Source of the DNA: Oscheius dolichura
Taxonomy: Eukaryota; Nematoda; Chromadorea; Rhabditida; Rhabditidae
Reading direction: 5' to 3'
Assembly (NCBI GenBank): GCA_932521035.1
Contig: OW051496.1
Coordinates: 1,674,001-1,738,000, forward strand
Length of the DNA stretch: 64,000 nt
Shown here: positions 10,822 through 21,349 of the stretch, one piece after another
Layout: every line of letters begins with the position of its first letter
How positions within the stretch are numbered: position 1 is the stretch's first letter
Notes under the pieces: generated by a model
Seen by the model: the letters and a program-made list of their open reading frames with translations, nothing else
What the model was told of the DNA's origin: nothing
Database searches by the model: none
Made by a program: the position numbers and the translations under genes

Positions 10822-11184
10822 TTATTTCTGATATCCACTGTACCCAGTTGTGTGAGCAGTTTGAGTGGCAGACGTCCCTGGTACACTGGTTGTTGCTGTG
10901 GCGGTCCTTGGTATGACGGTTGTTGCTGGATGACCACAGGAGCCGTCGACTGCTTCCTGAGGCAGCAGACACATCCAACGATACAGCCAGCAACACAGAG
11001 ACAGACGAGCACAGCACCGACGCCGAGAAGCCCCATCCCTCACTTAAACATTTAAGCAGAATAGAAAGAAAGTGAATAAAAAAACGCACGCTGGCATATC
11101 TCTTTTGGCCCTGACTTTGGCCTGGGGACGGGCGAACGACTGGGCAAAAAGCCCCACGAGCACAACAACAAGGCGAAGCTTCAT
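10822..11184 (-). CDS. Short secreted or TM protein with Pro/Gln-rich tail
   Basis: A first minus-strand exon at 11184 reads MKLRLVVVLVGLFAQSFA (good signal peptide) and then RPQAKVRAKRDMPA. A downstream exon (ATG at 11036) reads MGLLGVGAVLVCLCVAGCIV, then GCVCCLRKQ, which is a cysteine-rich membrane helix with a positive stop-transfer end. A tail rich in P, Q and Y (VVIQQQPSYQGPPQQQPV) follows. A 47-nt GTACC...ACAG intron then gives GYQK and a TAA that overlaps an AATAAA polyadenylation signal. The join between the two upstream exons is not clean: the obvious 47-nt intron gives the wrong frame for the helix. They may therefore be two transcripts, or the second exon may use its own start. Family unknown. 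Confidence 0.45.
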
Positions 11185-11189
11185 TGCTG

Positions 11190-12029
11190 GTAATGACTCT
11201 TTTCTGGAATCGCCGCCCTTATATATTATTTTTTGATCCGTTCTGGCAAGCTACAACAAGGCTTATAGTTTACAGCCGGCTAGTTTTGCGGATTTGAAAA
11301 ACGGTGGCAATATAATCCGCTACCTTCACCTTTTGGTCCGGGTGGTTGTAAGCAGACTACAGTACCCGCTTGGAAATACCAACAGTTTGTATAGTCCATT
11401 TCCAACGGATATTCCACGGATTCAAATTTGGCGGCGCGTCTCCGCTACGGGACCATGTTAGAAAGCTTCCTGGTCCCGTAGCGGAGAGGTTTTTCCGAGG
11501 AATATCCGTTGGAAATGGACTATAGCACTGTTGTCTTTTATAGAACGACTGTTATCGGAGTTGCCTCTTGGTTACGGTACTTTTTGGGTTCTGTAGGTGA
11601 CCCACCAACTCTTGTCAAGCTCCTCTTATAGACAAGTAGTAGTTTTTATAAAAATTAATTCACTTTCTTATAATAATATGCGTTATGTAACCGAACTTTT
11701 TTTTGAGCTGAAGAATAGAGTAGTCTCATCCGAACCGATAATTTTTGCTGCGTAAGCCCTTTTTCTATAGCCAGCCGGGTTCGGTCAGCCTATGGTTAAA
11801 ATGGTCTGGGATTTGTCAAAGCCGGGGATCTCGACCAAAACCAACGGAACGGAGTAGACCCCAGCGCGGAGCCTCCGCCAACACAAAACGGGGGCACCCT
11901 CACCAATAAAACTGGGCTCTTCTAGTCCCAATTTATAGTAATGTTCAGAAGGGAAACTATGACTAGACGGATAGAACAATCAGCTGGACGGGGAAGGTAG
12001 ACGGCTTGCGAAGAGAGAAGTCTATCGCG
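11190..12029. other. Intergenic region with a small palindromic element
   Basis: Apart from the fold-back element at 11388-11524 nothing is recognised. Open frames here look like chance. Confidence 0.4.
11388..11524. repeat. 137-bp palindromic element (TIR TATAGTCCATTTCCAACGGA)
   Basis: The first 26 bp, starting TATAGTCCATTTCCAACGGA, are repeated exactly as reverse complement at the right end. Inner arms TCTCCGCTACGGGACCA / TGGTCCCGTAGCGGAGA also pair, so the element can fold almost completely. The inner word CTACGGGACCAT recurs in the hairpin at 20040-20150, suggesting one family. Confidence 0.6.
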
Positions 12030-13916
12030 TCATATTGACCGTTTCCAGCGGCTTGTGTTGCTTTGGTCGGATTTGCAGAAGAGATGCCAGAAGCGGAGAG
12101 TTTCATCGCCTGCTCCCGTTACGACCGATTCACCATCGGGTGACATTGCCTGAAAAGGAATTGAGTTATTCAAAAATACCCGTCATACCATGTAGAATAC
12201 CCGGCTAGTATGTCCCGTCAGCTTGGCCACCGGCGTGAATGAGGGATATTTCCAGATGGCTACATGATTATTCTCGAACCCGTGAGTGGTTACCAGTTCA
12301 CTACCGTGTTTCGACCATGCTACAGTACACACCTGAACAAATAGACTTTAAGCGGATGGTAAATACAGTACCTGACTTCCTGTATCGACACATTTTACTG
12401 CCTGGCCGGTCTGAGTGTTCCAGGTGCGGAGACATCGATCAGCTGTGCCTGCTCCGGAGATCAGAAGGCCGCGTTCGTGTGGAGACCAGGCCAGAGCCTT
12501 CACCGCTGATTTGTGTTCTCCCCACTTCTATACTTTCCCTTTTAAAATAGAGGAAAAAGGAACCTTACATAAACAGGAGGGCCTCCTTCCCGACCCCAAA
12601 CAATGACCTGATTGTCGTTTCCTCCCGAGGCTAGGTACCGTTTATCCGGAGACCATTTTAGTCCACAGACTTCCATCACATGAGAGGTCAGCCTTTTCTC
12701 CGATCTTCCATCCGAGGTTCGGAAATCTTTCATCAGTATGGTTCGATCCCTTAAAGATCTTTGTTTGTGAAAAGAGTTAGATTATTTACCAGCTTCCCGA
12801 GCAAATCTGGTCCCCGTTCCAGGCCAGAGACCCAATCCGACCAGCATGAGTCCAGACGTCGCTTAGCTTTGTTGTCCTGGAGACGTCCCAGATCTGCATT
12901 GTGCCGTTGCCCGTTCCCACGGCTAAATATTCTCCGTTCTCTGACCATTGTACAGAGGTTATTGTAGCCGGAACCAAGCCCAGATCACATAATTTGATTG
13001 TCTGGAAGAGGGAGTAGAAAAAAGGAGGCACCGATAAAATTACCTCTTTACAGCTTTCATTATACAGGTAGACGCAGCTATTCAATCCAACTGCTATGAC
13101 ATTCTGGGAGGACCAGTCCAAGAGGTTGAGGTAATAGTCATTCCTCAGCTCGGGGGCATTCAAGACTTTGTACGGCTTCTCCGGGAGCTTACGCCCTGAC
13201 TTCTGTAGACTGTTCGACAACGAATGGCTCGTTTCCGATAGCGGAGAGCTGTTTACCGGAGAATAAGGACTGAATTTTACTTAAAAAAACCTAGAGAAAG
13301 ACAAACCTGGGAGAAGTTGTCCTTGCCTCTCCGTAATTTGTGGAAGTGTTGTAGTAAGGAAAGAAGCGGCTGTGATTCATCTGGGACAGTGATTCTGTGG
13401 TCGGTTTTAGCTGAATTGGTACAGTATTCAAAGGAAGAAAGAGAACATACCGATAAGTTTCTGACCTTCTTCTGCAACAGATCATCTTTTATGAAAGCCA
13501 TCATAACCAATTGATCCTGCCCGGCGACCTGATTGTTCTGGCCAGCTTGGCTTGCTGCCACGGCCTCTCCGCCGCCGGCATTCGTCTGATTCGGGGATTG
13601 AGCCAGACTTCTTGTTCTCATGTATGCAGGAGGCTAAAAAAGAGGTAACAAAAAGAAGGGTGTAAACAACTTACAACAACATCTCGAGAAGTATGGATAG
13701 CAGTGGAGTGGTCATTCCAATGGTCGCCTGGTTGTCGAGTGGGAATGGATCGATCAATGTCCGTTTTTATGGACGTTGCATTTGAAGAAATCTATTAAAT
13801 TGGGAGGAAACCATAACTTCTTTCAATAAATAACTCACTGAACCAATTTCTCCATTTGGGTTGGAATTATCCGGCGCCAGCAGATTCTCGTCTAACTCGG
13901 ATGGTTGCCGCTCCAT
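12030..13916 (-). CDS. fzr-1: Fizzy-related protein / Cdh1, APC/C co-activator
   Basis: The minus-strand gene starts at 13916 ([17 protein letters not shown]) and has at least eight exons. The N-terminal half carries [14 protein letters not shown], equivalent to the C-box region (DRFIPSR...NW), and a Ser/Pro-rich stretch with [12 protein letters not shown]. The linker [20 protein letters not shown] leads into WD40 blades ([115 protein letters not shown]). These are diagnostic of fizzy-related proteins, which recruit substrates to the anaphase-promoting complex in late mitosis and G1. The chain ends WKRSI and not with the usual Ile-Arg tail that docks on APC/C. An unseen 3' exon or a diverged tail would explain this. 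Confidence 0.9.
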
Positions 13917-13929
13917 TTCGCCTGTAAAT

Positions 13930-14750
13930 ACTGTCATACGGTATTTAAAAACAAAGGAAAAGAGGGAATCTGTTTTTGCCAAAGATAAAACACGGAGAAG
14001 TTTTTTTTTTGACTGAAAACCTGACAATACTTCTGGAAGGGAGCTCAGGAACAATTAGAAGTGCTCCCAAACGTACTAAAACATACTAAAAAGGAAGGTA
14101 GTGCAGTAGAAGACACGGGAGAGAAGAAGACTGGCCGCGTTATACGACAGTCTTGTATCGATGAGCTCTGAAACGGGGAAAACAGTCTTTGAGGGGCGGA
14201 TAGGCGGCAGAAAAGCTTTATTTACATGACTCTGTCTCGGCAAGAATTTTGGAATTCGCAGAGAAATAAACAAAATATTAGCATTTTCCCTAAATGTTTC
14301 AGAAACAGAGCGAGAATAATTCTTTCTCCCCCTCTTCGACATAATCCCTCGATAATATTCCAGTCTGTATTTTAGCTGCATTTTATCGCCCCCAGTCGTA
14401 TTCATGAATAAATTTCCTGATTGAGCATAGTGTTATAATTTCCAAGACGGCTTCTCCAAAAAGAAAGAAAACAAAAACTTTCAGAGAGCTCTGAAGAAAA
14501 TTCATCTTGCGAAACTTTGAGCCGAACAGAAACGATTTTTTGTATGCTTTTAATGGCCAACGTTCAAACACACCGCACCCAAAAACTCATCCAATGATTT
14601 TTTATTAGAACTCTTTGTCCCGAATAGGCAAAACAGCCGGTAAAGTTTATTTTCGAGGATTCCAAAACGAGATTCAAATCGGGGCAACCCCTGACTTTGC
14701 GTGGAAACAAATTTTTTTTCAATTTATATCTTTATTGTAGAATGAACTGG
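13930..14750. other. Intergenic, no gene recognised
   Basis: Includes a short fragment of the 9-bp-TSD MITE end (GGCCAACGTTCAAACACACC, about 14551-14592). The other open frames look like chance. Confidence 0.35.
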
Positions 14751-14751
14751 A

Positions 14752-15238
14752 TCAAAGGAAGTTTCCGTCTTTCAGGCAGCAAAAGGATGACGACAGGAGG
14801 TCTTTCTGTTCGTAAAGTTCGGCTTTTGTGGTATCGATACATCCCTCGCCGATGTTCTGACGAAAAAAGGTTTACAATTCAATTACAACAGAAAAAAAAA
14901 ACATTAATGAAAATTACCTTTGTCATGCATTCGTTATTGTCATCACAGCCGTATACCAGAGTGAGGTAGCTTCCTTTTGCATTCAGTTTTTCATAGCGGT
15001 TCCTGTAGCACCTAGTAACACCATCGTTACACAGAACTGCGGGAGCAATAAGCTGTTGGGTTCCAGGCAAATATCCATAGAGTGCTGTAAATTCAATATA
15101 ACAAACCACAGAATGTTCTGCCAGTTGCTGAAAAGGCGCTGGCTATGACGACCTCTACTCACTTCCAATGGGGCAGTACAATTTGTGTCCATAGACGAGA
15201 GCAAGGAGGCAGAGGAGGGCGGCGGCACTTCGCAGCAT
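14752..15238 (-). CDS. Small cysteine-rich secreted protein (Ly6-like spacing)
   Basis: Three minus-strand exons with consistent phases. Exon 1 (15238 to about 15167) is a signal peptide, MLRSAAALLCLLALVYG, then HKLYCPIG. Exon 2 reads LYGYLPGTQQLIAPAVLC, NDGVTRCYRNRYEKLN and LVYGCDDNNECMTK. Exon 3 reads NIGEGCIDTTKAEL and SSSFCCLKDGNFL before the stop at 14752. The result is about 116 residues with nine cysteines including an adjacent pair near the C terminus, a spacing seen in secreted Ly6/uPAR-like proteins; the fold is inference. The 5' flank carries a TTTTAAAG TATA-like box and a 60-bp block shared with the locus at 60503, and the gene is paralogous to 9129-9620. Confidence 0.65.
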
Positions 15239-15290
15239 CGCAGCCAGTGGTGGTGAAGGCCGGCTGGGCTTTCCTTTTAAAGAATGAGAA

Positions 15291-15353
15291 CTGTGTTTCG
15301 GTGGGCTCTAGAGAGGGAAAATAGTTTGGTAGACAGAAGACGCAGCGCCAGAC
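15291..15353 (-). promoter_or_regulatory. Shared upstream block A of small secreted genes
   Basis: About 60 bp here (minus-strand words CTGTCTACCAAAC, CTATTTTCCCT, GAGCCCACCGAAACA) match 60563-60622 in the same order and at similar distance from TATA and ATG. It lies upstream of the intact gene at 15238. The similarity stops outside the block, consistent with a conserved promoter rather than a duplicated gene. Confidence 0.5.
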
Positions 15354-15359
15354 AATGGA

Positions 15360-16330
15360 GCTTCCCATCTCACGGACTGAATTCTGGGGCGCATTTAGCC
15401 CAGAACTGTTTGCAAATCTGGATTTGCAACAGCCGGCAGGCGACAAAAACACAGTAGTATTTCCAGTTAGAAGCACCCGCTTGTTAACGGATGATAGCCG
15501 ATGCTCTTTTCCTATATCACACTATTTAACAAAGAAAAGTTCGAGACTGTAAACGGCTCTAATGAAATATTTTGCGCCTGATTCCGTATCAACGGTACTC
15601 TTCTTCAAAGCAGGAAAGGACAAGACGGGTGTTTTTAAAGCACAAGATAACGCGTCCTGAAATTGGAGATGGCCTCTATCATCCCAATTGTGTGCCATTT
15701 GCCGATTGGAGGTGTTAGGCCATTTTAAATCAGCCGTTGACCGCAACGGGTGATTTAAATTCAGCCAGTCGCGGATAATTCGATAGTCGGACGCTTTTTC
15801 TGCAGCCACTTCCATCGGCGGGCATTTCCGTGGATTTTTTCAAAAGGATAATCACGTACTTGCCCTTTCGGCATGACTTGTTCGTAAAACATACCATTCC
15901 CCAAGGCATTTCTTCCTTTCCGGGGTCATATTGAGTTGACATCGCTATAAACCGAGATAAGGGCGAATTTGATGGCGAAATTTGCAAAAAATAAAATTTG
16001 TCATAAATCTGTCGTGTTTAGAAGAACAGTACGTGACTGTAGAAAAGGAAATTGATGACCAGGAAATTATGCTCTCAGCGGCCGAAACACCCGGCAGTCG
16101 AAATAGCCCCCCGCTGACAAGGGAAGTTTCTCAGAAAGCGATGCTTTCCGGCTTAGTGAAGCCCATCACTCGATAGAGAATCAAAAACTGTACCAGAATC
16201 CGTTGTCATCATCTGCAGAGCGCACCGTGTTACGGAGTAACATATATAGGGTCGACTTTTTCCTTTGCAAAATGAAAGCTTTTTTTTAAATAAAAATCTG
16301 ACTAGTAGGTTGATCGACAAGTCCTGTCAA
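15360..16330. other. Intergenic or unrecognised exons
   Basis: Two minus-strand open frames (15522-15815 and 15730-15987) and a plus-strand frame (15982-16176, QYVTVEKEIDDQEIMLSAAE) have some protein-like composition. I could not connect them with splice sites or recognise a family. Confidence 0.25.
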
Positions 16331-16332
16331 TG

Positions 16333-16445
16333 ACCTCATAACTTTTGATAGAGACCGTTTTACAGTACACATGAGCACTTCCTAGGTAGATCTCGGAGTG
16401 GCCGATCTGATAAAATAAACTAGAAAACAATTCCCATGTAATTGC
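16333..16445 (+). repeat. ~105-bp inverted repeat, left arm
   Basis: Reverse complement of 18886-18985 with only a few mismatches (words GTACACATGAGCACTTCCTA, CGGAGTGGCCGATCTGATAA). The two arms flank the pogo-like transposon. Confidence 0.65.
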
Positions 16446-16529
16446 GAAATTTACCGGGGGTTTCAAAAAAAAAGTGAGTTTTGTCATTTTTGCTGGTGCG
16501 GTATCTTCCCGGCCACTTCTGAAAAAACG

Positions 16530-16945
16530 GAGTACGCCGTTCGATCTGGCTCGCAGAGTTGATCAAAATCATCTATCAAACTTTTATTTTTCATGTAAAA
16601 TCGCCATTTCCCAATCGATTGTCAAATAGGGTGCCACGCAGTGCGTATTGAAATTACGGTTCGAGGGTTCGATCCCGCTCGGCGTCGATCTTTTATACAT
16701 TCTTTTGCTCTTTTCTTTTTTCCAGCAAACACCTTCTTTTGCAAAGATGAAGCCATATCAACAAAAAGAAAAAAAGAAAAAGAGGAATATCACCGAGCGG
16801 ATTCGAACTCTCGACCTTTCTACCCTGTTTTGCAGAAACCCTCTGCGCCATTTGACCAATTTTTATAAAATGAAAGTTTTCCACAGAAAATTAAAGTTTG
16901 ATAGATAATTTTGATCAACTCTGCGAGCCCGATCGAACGGCTATA
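16530..16945. repeat. Fold-back sequence with tRNA-like B-box motifs
   Basis: Outer arms GCTCGCAGAGTTGATCAAAA (16550) and its complement (16907-16928) pair, extending to CCGTTCGATC on both sides. Inside are GGTTCGAGGGTTCGATCCC on the plus strand and GAGAGTTCGAATCCGC on the minus strand, both close to a Pol III B box; the minus one is preceded by an A-box-like TGGCGCAGAGG. Neither folds into a sound cloverleaf, so these are tRNA-derived or chance motifs, not tRNA genes. Confidence 0.4.
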
Positions 16946-16959
16946 TTGTTTGCGGGCAC

Positions 16960-18885
16960 TTCAGCGCTAAAAATATTCACAAAATATGGTTTTGTTCCAT
17001 TTTTTGGGCCAATTTTATTTTAAAAAATTTATTAGAAATACGTGCACATATATTAAAAATCAAAATCTAGCGATATATCACTAAGATCATCAACAATATT
17101 ATCATTATCATCCGTGACAATAGAGAGTTGGGTGACAGATTCTCCAAGGAGTTCGATCATCTTCTCTAGTTGTACGGTTGGCTGCCTTGCTTGTTGCAAA
17201 AGTTCAAATCCTTCAGGAATGGATCCGCTTTGTGAAAAACAATGAATTTTATTGTCTTCTGATCCGTCTTGCTTAATTCCAATTCCACACTTTAAATGAT
17301 TTCTTAATCAACTCCTCGGGTAGTTCTTGCCAAGCCGTATCAATCCATGAAAGATAAACTTCTGGAGGTAGTGCTCTAAGGTTTCCCCCTTTCGTATATG
17401 TTCCTCTATCCGAGTTAAACCAATCTTCATAAAGCTCTTTTATTTTACCCTTGAAGGGCTTGTTCCAAGATACATCGGCTGGCTGAAAATAAAAAAGACT
17501 TCAAAAATTAAAAAGGATGCTTACTTGCACAAATCTAGTGGTTCCGCCTGGAATAATTGCACAATCAACTTTAAGCTCTTTTAATGTTCTTCGAGTTTGT
17601 TCACTGATATGACTAGCATAAGCGTCCCAGATGAGTAGACGATTGGTGAATAATACTTGGCCAATAACTTGCTTTACATAAATTTCAGCCCGTTGTCCAT
17701 CCATGATTTGTTAGTTCCACCATAGCTGATCTTCAGTTTGTTTTTAAATGCAGCCTCCAACTTGGGATCTTTTCTTTTCTTGGGCAAAATGACAAATGGA
17801 ATTAACTTATTTCCTTTGAGACAAGCTGTCAACATTACAGTAATTCTTGTCTTCTCGTGCCCTGTAGTAAGGACTGTTACCTAAAAATATTGAGTGAGAT
17901 TGAAAGTTACAAACCTCTCTGCTTCCTTTTTCTTCAAAACAAAGACCGCCAACGGAATCCAGCCATACACCAATTTCATCACAAGCTATAATCTGGTCAT
18001 ATCTAAAAAAGCGATTTCAAATTTATACATAAACTTACTTTTCCTGCTCAAGTCTCGCTCCTAGTTCAACAATATACTTTACCAGAACATTCGCATAATC
18101 TGAGGGAGGCTTCTGAGCGACACTCGTGGGTTTTCGATATGACAAATTGTTTCTTGTAGTAAACTTTTCAAGCCAGCCTACTGATAACTGCAAAAAACGC
18201 TAAAATAAATAATAAACGACATACTTTCAAAGTGGAATCGATGCCTCTCTCACTTTCAATATGTTTCAAAAGTATTCTTCCTTCCCGAAAGATCATACGG
18301 CGAGACACACGGTGTTTCTTCTTGCGTTCATCTTGGACCCACAAAACCAACCGCTTTTCTAATTCAACTTCTTTCACATGACGCCCGCCGCCATCGAGGC
18401 GCTTTCTCAAAGAACCACTAGTTACTGAGCTCCTAAAATGGAAGAAAAAGATGATAAAAATGACAAAAACGAACTTTAATTTAGTTAATTCCGCTTCCTT
18501 GTTGATCCATCTTCGAATATTCTTTCTGTCCAAAGCATATTTGATAGAAGCTTTGTGGATAGAGTTTTTCTTAGCAAATGAAATGATCTCTATTTTCTTC
18601 TCTGTTGTATAGCTTTTCCGTGATCTTTTTTCAAGTTCAGCAGTGCTCTGTGACATTTTTGACTACCTACAATAGAAACATTTAGTATACAATAGAAAAA
18701 CAAAGGAGAAATAAATGAAACATAACAGCAAACACAAAAATTACAAGAATCTGGTTGCGCTGAATAAATACTACGTAATTTTGGGTAAAAACCGCGCGTT
18801 TTGGAGGGGGGCTTATATTTATTTTTGACCACTCAGAGGAGAGGGGCTTCTATTTGGAGGGGGCTTATAATAGAGTAAGTACGGT
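16960..18885 (-). mobile_element. pogo-like (Tc1/mariner superfamily) DNA transposon
   Basis: Contains a complete intron-bearing transposase frame on the minus strand. The right end (TACCGTACTTACTCTATTAT on the minus strand, then AAGCCCCC) resembles pogo/Tigger termini. A matching left terminus is not obvious, so the left boundary is approximate. A short stretch at 34375-34470 has similar CTCTATTA...GGGGCTTTATA words and may be a related MITE. Confidence 0.65.
17053..18656 (-). CDS. pogo/Tigger-type transposase, frameshifted near C terminus
   Basis: The first exon (from 18656) is MSQSTAELEKRSRKSYTTEK plus a helix-turn-helix (DNA-binding) segment. Further exons give GWLEKFTTRNNLSYRKP (CENP-B-like second HTH), then a DDE catalytic domain. 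Candidate acidic residues are in YDQIIACDEIGVWLD, LLIWDAYASHISEQTRR and FVQPADVSWNKPFKGKIKEL. This is a cut-and-paste transposase acting on its own terminal repeats. The splice sites are canonical and phases agree. Near 17297 the frame breaks: ...SFKVWNWN then stop. The neighbouring frame continues KCGIGIKQDGSEDNKI for about 80 codons to a stop at 17053, so a 1-2 nt indel has probably occurred. The catalytic part is otherwise intact. Confidence 0.8.
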
Positions 18886-18985
18886 ACATGGAATTGTTTT
18901 CTAGTTTGTTTTATCAGATCGGCCACTCCGAAATCTACCTAGGAAGTGCTCATGTGTACTGTAAAACGGTCTCTATCAAAATAAC
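18886..18985 (-). repeat. ~105-bp inverted repeat, right arm
   Basis: Inverted copy of 16333-16445. Its inner boundary lies exactly where the pogo-like right end stops (TA at the junction), as expected if the transposon inserted at a TA inside or beside this sequence. Confidence 0.6.
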
Positions 18986-19198
18986 AATTCTTATCGTCGA
19001 CTTAAATTCCGTTACAAATAAATTTAACGGTACAAACCACACAAAAATTATTGCGACAACGCTTCTGCTACGGTTGCGTAGCTTTAGATAAAGATCAAAA
19101 AACACAAAACACCACATTTTCAACAATTTTTGAAATGAATCCTCTTGAATAGGAATACTTTAAATGGAGGGGAAGATTTATTTTTGTTTAATAGGGGA

Positions 19199-21340
19199 TT
19201 ACTCTGTGGAATTAGAAAGGATATCAGCCAAATGGCGGGGAATAACAATTGAAGACATAAAGTGGCACCGATTGGGGAGCTGGGGACCCTCTCTCCAGCT
19301 TTTTCCATTAAATATTTCAGTTTTATCGAGACGTTTGTCTGTGTCATTCCATCCTCCAATTACGAAAATCTCATTGTCAAGGACTGCTGCAGAAAAGTTA
19401 TATCGACGTTGTTTCATTGGCGCTAGTTGTTTCCATGTTCCTTTTCCTTCTAGATTACTCAGTTCCAGAACAGTATTGACATCTGTCTTTCCATCCCAAC
19501 CTCCCATTAAAATGAGATTATTTCCATCAGAAACGAGAGAAGGACCAAAAAGAGGTGTTGGCATATCATTCAGCTCCGTCCAGACACCACTCTCCGGGTC
19601 GAAACATTCCACATTTATCAAATTATTCGAACCATCACCCCTTCCACCACAGACAATGAATTTGCCATTATGAACTGCTGCAGCTGCATATCTTCTTGAG
19701 TATTTCATGTCCCTAAAATATTGATTAGCCCTGATTGAGCCTTGTATCAGATGTTGTATCATCTCGTTTGAGAGACGAACCTCGTCTTCAGTGTAGATCT
19801 GGGCTGGGCGGGATGGCCATTTTCAAAACGGGGCGGGAACGGGAAAATCCCGGGGGTAATCCCGCCGGACGGGACTCGGTCCCCCAAAAAACGGAATGAA
19901 ACGGGACGGGAATCCCGCACATCCCTCGTGTGGATCTTGTTTGGTCGCGAGACAGACTTGTGATCACGTCTCGCTCTAATAACTCCTTTACTCGTCCAAG
20001 CCTTGTTTTATTTTGGTCTTTTTTCCAACTACCGGGGTTTCAACTACGGGACCATTTGGCATTTTCACGGACAAAAACGCCTGAATTCTAGGTTGAGATT
20101 TCAAAACAGGCACATTTCGCTCGCCAAGTTCCCAAATGGTCCCGTAGTTGAAAACCGGCCGTTGGAAACCGAGAAAAAGAGAAAAATTGGGGAAAGGTGT
20201 TCAACTTACCGCATTTTAATCCATTTGTTCTCCTTCGGATCATATCGTTCCACACTTTTCAAAATGTCTCCTCCAAATACCCAGATGGATCCATTCCATT
20301 CCAGACAGCTGTTTGAAATATACCGTCGTCCCTCATTCATATCTGCCAATCGTATCCATTCCAATGTTTTGTTATCCAATTTGTATAATTCTTTATCCAT
20401 GAATACACCACCGAATATATAGATCTCTCCATCCAGATATACTGCACCTCCGGCAACAAGTTTTGTCGGTAATTTCAATGCCAATTTGATCCATTTGTCT
20501 TGTTTCAAAATGACCATTTCATCGTTTCCGCTGCTATCTTTTTCTCCTCCAAGGACTAAAATCTAAAGGAATGTTAATTATTCTATTCCAAAATACCCCA
20601 CCGTTCCCTTATCCACTTGTTTTGGATTCAATTGTCTTTTTTCTTCCAAAAGAACGAGTCTCGCCAGGATTGTAAGATGATCTTCATTTTGTTTTCTCTC
20701 CATCCTTCCAACTAAACATTAGTAACACTGAAAAGTATTAGATCTGGCTGACTTTTGTGAGAAATCTCTGCGATGCCCTCTTGTAAAGCCGTAATAGCAT
20801 CGGAAACTGAAATTTCTCTCGAGTTCTAAAAGGTTTCAATGATTTCTCACCCCCTTGTTGCTTGTCGGATACTTCTTTCAATCTCCCTGAAAAGTCATTT
20901 CGTATGCAACTCAAGCCATCTTCTGTTTCCCGTCGAAGTCGGCTTATTTCCGCCATTAGTTCTTCCTTTTCCCTCTTCCATTGCTCCTCTTTTTCTATCG
21001 CTATCGCATCCGTTTCATATTTTTGATAGACTACGTCTTCTGCCATTTTCTTCACTGAAAATATTCTTCTATAAAAAAGAAGAAAAGGACCTACTGTCAG
21101 AAGAAATCTTCTCGATAGAAGACATCAACTTCTTTTCTAGGTTGTCTATCGCTCCAGTCCAATTCGGACCATTTCCCTCTAAAAATACAGCTCATTCTCA
21201 CCCCCCAACATACCGTCTCTACCCGAAATCAGCTCCATTTTCCCCTTCAATTCTCTATTTTCCGTCTCCAGCCTGCTCATTCTTACCATTAGGTCCACAA
21301 TCAGCGGGTGGATATTCGCTTCAGAAGGATTAATTGTCAT
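19199..21340 (-). CDS. Coiled-coil/kelch protein (kelch cluster member K1)
   Basis: The minus-strand gene starts at 21340 (MTINPSEANIHPLIVDLMVR) and has seven exons with matching phases. Exons 1-5 encode heptad-rich helical sequence (RLETENRELKGKMEL, EKEEQWKREKEELMAEISRL, ERKQNEDHLTILARLVLLEE). Exon 6 begins ILVLGGEKD and holds the first three kelch blades ([30 protein letters not shown]) and ends at KENKWIKM. Exon 7 begins DMKYSRRYAAAAVHNGKFIV and gives three more (ILMGGWDGKT, EIFVIGGWNDTD), ending ADILSNSTE at 19199. The six double-glycine/W blades predict one beta-propeller. The same two-exon propeller recurs at the other kelch loci in this window. Function is unknown; a propeller on a coiled coil suggests an adaptor. 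A CGGGA-rich insertion (19800-19925) and a fold-back element lie in the last intron. Confidence 0.85.
19800..19925. repeat. CGGGA-rich stretch in K1 intron
   Basis: Repeated words GGGCGGGA, CGGGACGGG and AATCCCG in both orientations. Compositionally foreign to the surrounding intron and comparable with the clusters at 3945 and 4560. Confidence 0.45.
20034..20158. repeat. ~125-bp palindromic element in K1 intron
   Basis: Arms TTTCAACTACGGGACCATTT and the exact complement AAATGGTCCCGTAGTTGAAA. Shares the CTACGGGACCA core with 11388-11524. Confidence 0.55.
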
Positions 21341-21349
21341 TAGAGTAGC

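Noticed and set aside
16630-16860. tRNA genes suggested by GGTTCGATCCC and GTTCGAATCC
   Set aside because: No cloverleaf can be drawn; they lie within a fold-back repeat.
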